10,115 nucleotides of DNA from an uncultured Pseudomonadota bacterium (GTDB taxonomy: Bacteria > Pseudomonadota > Gammaproteobacteria > Burkholderiales > Methylophilaceae): assembly GCA_903860085.1 (NCBI GenBank), contig CAIOPD010000024.1, positions 1 through 10,115 on the forward strand. The letters run 5' to 3'. Made by a program: the position numbers and the translations under genes. The notes under the pieces are model-generated. The model was given only the letters and a program-made list of their open reading frames with translations, ran no database searches and was not told where the DNA came from. The first letter of the stretch is position 1; the number at the start of each line of letters is the position of its first letter. Positions 7,929 through 10,115 of this stretch are shown piece by piece.

Positions 7929-8485
7929 TAAAGCCTGATCTCACAGAACACTTCGTAAGCTCTGAAATCTTAGCTCAAGGCAAGCTACTGACAGTCCACT
8001 GTGATCAAGTGCGCTTGGCAAATGGCCATCTCACTCAGCGTGAATACGTCATTCACCCTGGTGCAGTCCTCATTGTGCCCATACTCGCTAACGGTCATGT
8101 AATTCTAGAGCGACAATTTCGTTATCCGCTACACCAAGTCTTTATTGAGCTGCCGGCGGGTAAGATCGACGCCAATGAAGATGTATTGCATACCGGTCAG
8201 CGTGAATTGCTAGAAGAAACCGGCTATAGCGCTAACGAGTGGGTGAGGCTAGGGCAAATACATCCGTGTATTGGCTATTCCAATGAAGCCATCCATATCT
8301 ATCTAGCGCGCAACTTAATGGCAGGCAAACATCAGCGTGATGAAGATGAGAGTCTTGAAGTGTTTACGTTACCATTTGTGGAATGTTTAAATATGATTGT
8401 GCAAGGTGAAATTACGGATGGAAAAACTATCGCCGCACTGTTTTTAGCTGACCAGTTTTTGAAAGCGGAATCCGCGCATGGCTAA
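7925..8485 (+). CDS. NUDIX hydrolase, probable ADP-ribose pyrophosphatase
   Basis: The 186-residue protein has an intact NUDIX box at residues 79-101: Gly79, Glu85, Arg93-Glu94, Glu97-Glu98 and Gly100 in GKIDANE and RELLEETGY. This box binds the catalytic Mg2+ or Mn2+. The surroundings (ILERQFRYPL at 60-69, FIELPAGKID at 73-82, PCIGYSNEAIHIYLA at 114-128 and the acidic DEDE at 139-142) resemble ADP-ribose pyrophosphatases of the NudF type, which split ADP-ribose into AMP and ribose 5-phosphate. That substrate is inferred; other NDP-sugars remain possible. It lies in the same transcription direction right after nuoN, where betaproteobacteria often keep a NUDIX gene. ADP-ribose is a product of NAD breakdown, so the link with an NADH-oxidising complex is plausible. 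The ATG has no ribosome binding site and seems to rely on upstream translation. The 3' end overlaps the next gene by eight bases. Confidence 0.9.
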   Translation: MIKPDLTEHFVSSEILAQGKLLTVHCDQVRLANGHLTQREYVIHPGAVLIVPILANGHVILERQFRYPLHQVFIELPAGKIDANEDVLHTGQRELLEETGYSANEWVRLGQIHPCIGYSNEAIHIYLARNLMAGKHQRDEDESLEVFTLPFVECLNMIVQGEITDGKTIAALFLADQFLKAESAHG

Positions 8486-9323
8486 AATTTTAATTGTGGG
8501 TTGCGGTGACTTAGGCACTGCTATTGCCAATCGTTTGGTAGACGAGAAGTATGAGGTCATAGGCTTACGTAGAAGCCTGCAGACCTTACCGCAAATGCAA
8601 ATGCTACAAGGTGATGTTACTGACGCAAGCTCGCTTCAAGCGCTAGTCGCACTGATGCCTGAGATTGTGATTTACTGTGTGGCGGCCAACGGTCAGAACG
8701 ATGCAGCCTATCAAGCGCAGTATGTGACTGGGCTAAAAAATATACTGGCTAGCCAAAGCCGCAATCAACAATTACAGCATGTATTTTTTGTGTCTAGCAC
8801 CCGTGTATATGGACAAGAAGCTACAGCGATATTGGATGAAAATATAACGGCATTACCAGCAGATTTTGGTGGTGAGCGGTTGTTGGAAGCTGAATATCTA
8901 CTCAAAACCTTGCCTTGTAGCGCTACTGCCTTAAGGCTATCTGGTATTTATGGCCCAGGTCGGTTGCGCATGATTAATTTGGCAAAGTCACCACAACAGT
9001 GGCCATTACAAAATAGTTGGAGTAATCGCATACATCGTGACGATGCTGCGAATTTTGTTGTTTTCTTAGTTCAGAGGATATTGACTGAGCAGACTATCGC
9101 CCCTTGTTATATTGTGACTGACTCTAAGCCGGTGAGTCAGTACGAAGTGCTGACTTGGCTTGCCAAGAAAATGCAGTTAGCCTTACCAGCCAATAGCTCA
9201 GCAGAAGCGCAAGGGGGGAAACGCTTAAGTAATCAGTTAATGTTGTCTAGTGGTTTTCAGTTGAAATACCCAGACTTTAGCGTTGGTTACCAAGCTTTAC
9301 TGGACGAAATAGCTACGGCTTAA
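8478..9323 (+). CDS. Atypical SDR / NAD-dependent epimerase-like protein (YeeZ-like)
   Basis: The 281-residue protein starts with a Rossmann nucleotide-binding motif, ILIVGCGDLGTAIANRL, giving the GxGxxG pattern at Gly8, Gly10 and Gly13. GDVTD follows at 45-49, then a strand ending in FFVSSTRVYGQ (103-113) and LRLSGIYGPGRL (152-163), which are hallmarks of extended SDR epimerases. The usual YxxxK catalytic pair is missing: the matching segment reads ADFGGERLLEAE, with Phe130 and Arg134 where Tyr and Lys would be. This fits the atypical SDR group that includes E. coli YeeZ, whose reaction is not settled. I therefore call it a nucleotide-binding SDR of unknown substrate. It overlaps the NUDIX gene (ATGGCTAA), which implies translational coupling. 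A small GCGG-AAT-CCGC hairpin lies directly before the ATG. The gene ends at an inverted repeat shared with the convergent oxygenase gene. Confidence 0.87.
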   Translation: MAKILIVGCGDLGTAIANRLVDEKYEVIGLRRSLQTLPQMQMLQGDVTDASSLQALVALMPEIVIYCVAANGQNDAAYQAQYVTGLKNILASQSRNQQLQHVFFVSSTRVYGQEATAILDENITALPADFGGERLLEAEYLLKTLPCSATALRLSGIYGPGRLRMINLAKSPQQWPLQNSWSNRIHRDDAANFVVFLVQRILTEQTIAPCYIVTDSKPVSQYEVLTWLAKKMQLALPANSSAEAQGGKRLSNQLMLSSGFQLKYPDFSVGYQALLDEIATA

Positions 9324-9339
9324 CATTTACAATGTTAGC
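9318..9339. terminator. Inverted repeat between convergent genes, possible bidirectional terminator
   Basis: TAACATT (9321-9327), a TAC loop and AATGTTA (9331-9337) form a perfect 7-bp hairpin. Two more G-C pairs (9318-9319 with 9338-9339) are possible if T9320 bulges out. The left arm starts with the SDR gene's TAA stop; the right arm ends with TTA, the oxygenase stop on the other strand. The hairpin is AT-rich and neither side has a clear U-tract, so it is weak as a standard intrinsic terminator. It is the only terminator-like structure seen between the two genes. Confidence 0.35.
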
Positions 9340-9988
9340 GGTTTAAGAACCAGCCGGTCAGGCTCATCCTGGCGCGGTTGGCGGGCATTACCTCATGGTA
9401 AAAAGTGTCTGATAAAAACATCACCAATCTACCGGCTATAGGGGCAATATCAAGTGATGATGCAGTGGCCACTATACCATCTGTGGCATCGTCTGCATTT
9501 AGATACAAACGCAAGTAACCACCATCTTCTTCCAGCCAATCTTTATTTAAATATAATATGCAACTGATTTGACGTTGAGGTAGTTGCGAATTGTCATTAG
9601 CCTTAAAGCGATCTAGATGCTTTTGGTAGCCGGCGCCAATTGGGTATAACGCTAAATGGCTTTCTAATAAATCTAAACCCAAATAAAGGTGACGATTAAG
9701 TCCGTAGCGCAGGCGCTCCATTTCATCAAAGTATGTTTGTTGTGCAGGGCTAGCTTCGGCTTCATTTAGCCAATAAATCGAGTCGCCACGGAACTTGGTA
9801 TTCACGGTGGTTTGCGCTCGCCCAGTATTGGCGGCATGTAATAGAGCGCCATTCTCTAGCACTAAAATTTCGCTAGCTAATGTGTCAATGACGCTGGGGC
9901 TGAGGAAGTTATCCATCACGCAGTAGCCACGATCGGTGATCTGGTCTAATTGCTGTTGGAGATTATGTGCAAAATAATGGGGGTGCAT
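9335..9988 (-). CDS. 2-oxoglutarate/Fe(II)-dependent oxygenase, prolyl-4-hydroxylase/PHD-like
   Basis: The protein has 217 residues from the ATG at 9988. It shows the double-stranded beta-helix dioxygenase signature: His124 and Asp126 in GYQKHLDRF and His198 in FYHEVMP bind iron, and Arg207 in RARMSLTGWF, nine residues after the second His, should bind 2-oxoglutarate. In human PHD2 the last two are His374 and Arg383, with the same spacing. SCILYLNKDW (142-151) followed by GGYLRLYL closely resembles the CIYYLNKDW stretch of PHD2 as I remember it, which suggests a prolyl hydroxylase of the bacterial PPHD type. In Pseudomonas that enzyme hydroxylates EF-Tu; the target here is unknown. A GTG at 10027 would add 13 residues, but MHPHYFAHNL is the more natural start. 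The gene is convergent with the SDR gene and divergent from the tRNA. Confidence 0.88.
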   Translation of the reverse strand: MHPHYFAHNLQQQLDQITDRGYCVMDNFLSPSVIDTLASEILVLENGALLHAANTGRAQTTVNTKFRGDSIYWLNEAEASPAQQTYFDEMERLRYGLNRHLYLGLDLLESHLALYPIGAGYQKHLDRFKANDNSQLPQRQISCILYLNKDWLEEDGGYLRLYLNADDATDGIVATASSLDIAPIAGRLVMFLSDTFYHEVMPANRARMSLTGWFLNR

Positions 9989-9994
9989 ACTACC

Positions 9995-10000
9995 ATTATA
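9995..10000 (-). promoter_or_regulatory. Consensus -10 element ahead of the oxygenase gene
   Basis: On the - strand a perfect TATAAT lies six bases before the oxygenase ATG (9988). Transcription starting seven bases after it would begin at or next to the A of that ATG, giving a leaderless or nearly leaderless message. No good -35 hexamer is visible at 16-18 bases upstream, so this is a candidate only. If the GTG at 10027 were the true start, the element would be inside the coding region. Confidence 0.35.
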
Positions 10001-10011
10001 ACGTTTGACGT

Positions 10012-10040
10012 TTGCGCCCACGGCCACAATCAGCTAAAAT
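10012..10040 (+). promoter_or_regulatory. Candidate promoter for the tRNA gene
   Basis: TTGCGC (10012-10017), a 17-base spacer and TAAAAT (10035-10040) make a possible sigma-70 promoter. A GC-rich stretch, CCTGCC, follows the -10, as is common for stringently controlled stable-RNA promoters. The -35 matches consensus at only three of six positions. Transcription would start near 10047, leaving a leader of about 50 bases for RNase P to remove. A second TAAAAT at 10086-10091 is too close to the tRNA to leave a leader. Confidence 0.3.
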
Positions 10041-10097
10041 CCTGCCTCTATTTGAAATTAAGCACAGCTGTATAGCAACAGTGATTAAAATCAGTAT

Positions 10098-10115
10098 AGG
10101 CGGTTAGCTCAGTTG
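10098..10115 (+). tRNA. tRNA gene, 5' end only (partial)
   Basis: The last bases, AGGCGGT TA GCTC AGTTG, fit the start of a bacterial tRNA: a seven-base acceptor arm, T8-A9, the D-stem GCTC and the D-loop AGTTG. The gene runs off the right edge before the anticodon, so the amino acid cannot be assigned. The first base is set by counting seven acceptor bases back from T8 (10105). It points away from the oxygenase gene. Confidence 0.72.

Noticed and set aside
9989..10027. N-terminal extension of the oxygenase from the GTG at 10027
   Set aside because: It adds 13 residues without family resemblance, and the nearest AGGA is about 12 bases away. It would also place the TATAAT element inside the coding region. 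It is not excluded, but the ATG at 9988 is preferred.
10098..10115. Assigning the partial tRNA to valine, lysine or isoleucine
   Set aside because: The 5' end resembles several tRNAs and the anticodon is outside the window, so no identity can be given.

Overview
The window is a housekeeping stretch of a proteobacterial chromosome. It carries the distal half of a respiratory complex I (NDH-1, nuo) operon, then two small co-oriented metabolic genes, a convergent oxygenase gene and the first bases of a tRNA gene. The features suggest a betaproteobacterium of moderate GC (mid-forties percent by eye), with Methylophilaceae-like bacteria a reasonable guess. The evidence for this is the NuoG tail, the histidine-rich loop in NuoL, the basic tail on NuoJ, the GFHVEYSG segment in NuoH and a NUDIX gene right after nuoN. 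The taxonomic placement is inference and was not tested by a search.

Layout. Bases 1-372 encode the C-terminal end of NuoG. Bases 372-7881 carry nuoH, nuoI, nuoJ, nuoK, nuoL, nuoM and nuoN in the standard order, all on the + strand, with 1-nt overlaps or gaps of at most 35 nt. All look intact, with the expected cluster-ligating cysteines and proton-channel residues. A 15-codon mini-ORF (7881-7928) exactly bridges the nuoN stop and the start of a NUDIX hydrolase gene (7925-8485). The NUDIX gene overlaps an atypical SDR/epimerase-like gene (8478-9323) by 8 nt. A 2-oxoglutarate/Fe(II) oxygenase gene lies on the - strand (9335-9988); its 3' end meets that of the SDR gene at a perfect inverted repeat containing both stop codons. 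A tRNA gene begins on the + strand at about 10098 and runs off the window.

How the genes work together. NuoG and NuoI carry iron-sulfur clusters of the peripheral arm. NuoH, J, K, L, M and N form the membrane arm, which couples NADH:quinone electron transfer to proton pumping. The NUDIX enzyme, probably an ADP-ribose pyrophosphatase, would clear a product of NAD turnover, so its place after an NADH-consuming complex makes metabolic sense. The oxygenase resembles prolyl hydroxylases of the PHD/EGLN type and their bacterial relatives, which in Pseudomonas act on EF-Tu. It is transcribed separately.

No mobile element, CRISPR array, phage gene or clearly undescribed system is visible. The points most worth a second look are the bridging mini-ORF, the PHD-like oxygenase with its possibly leaderless start, the symmetrical stop-codon hairpin and the histidine clusters of NuoL.
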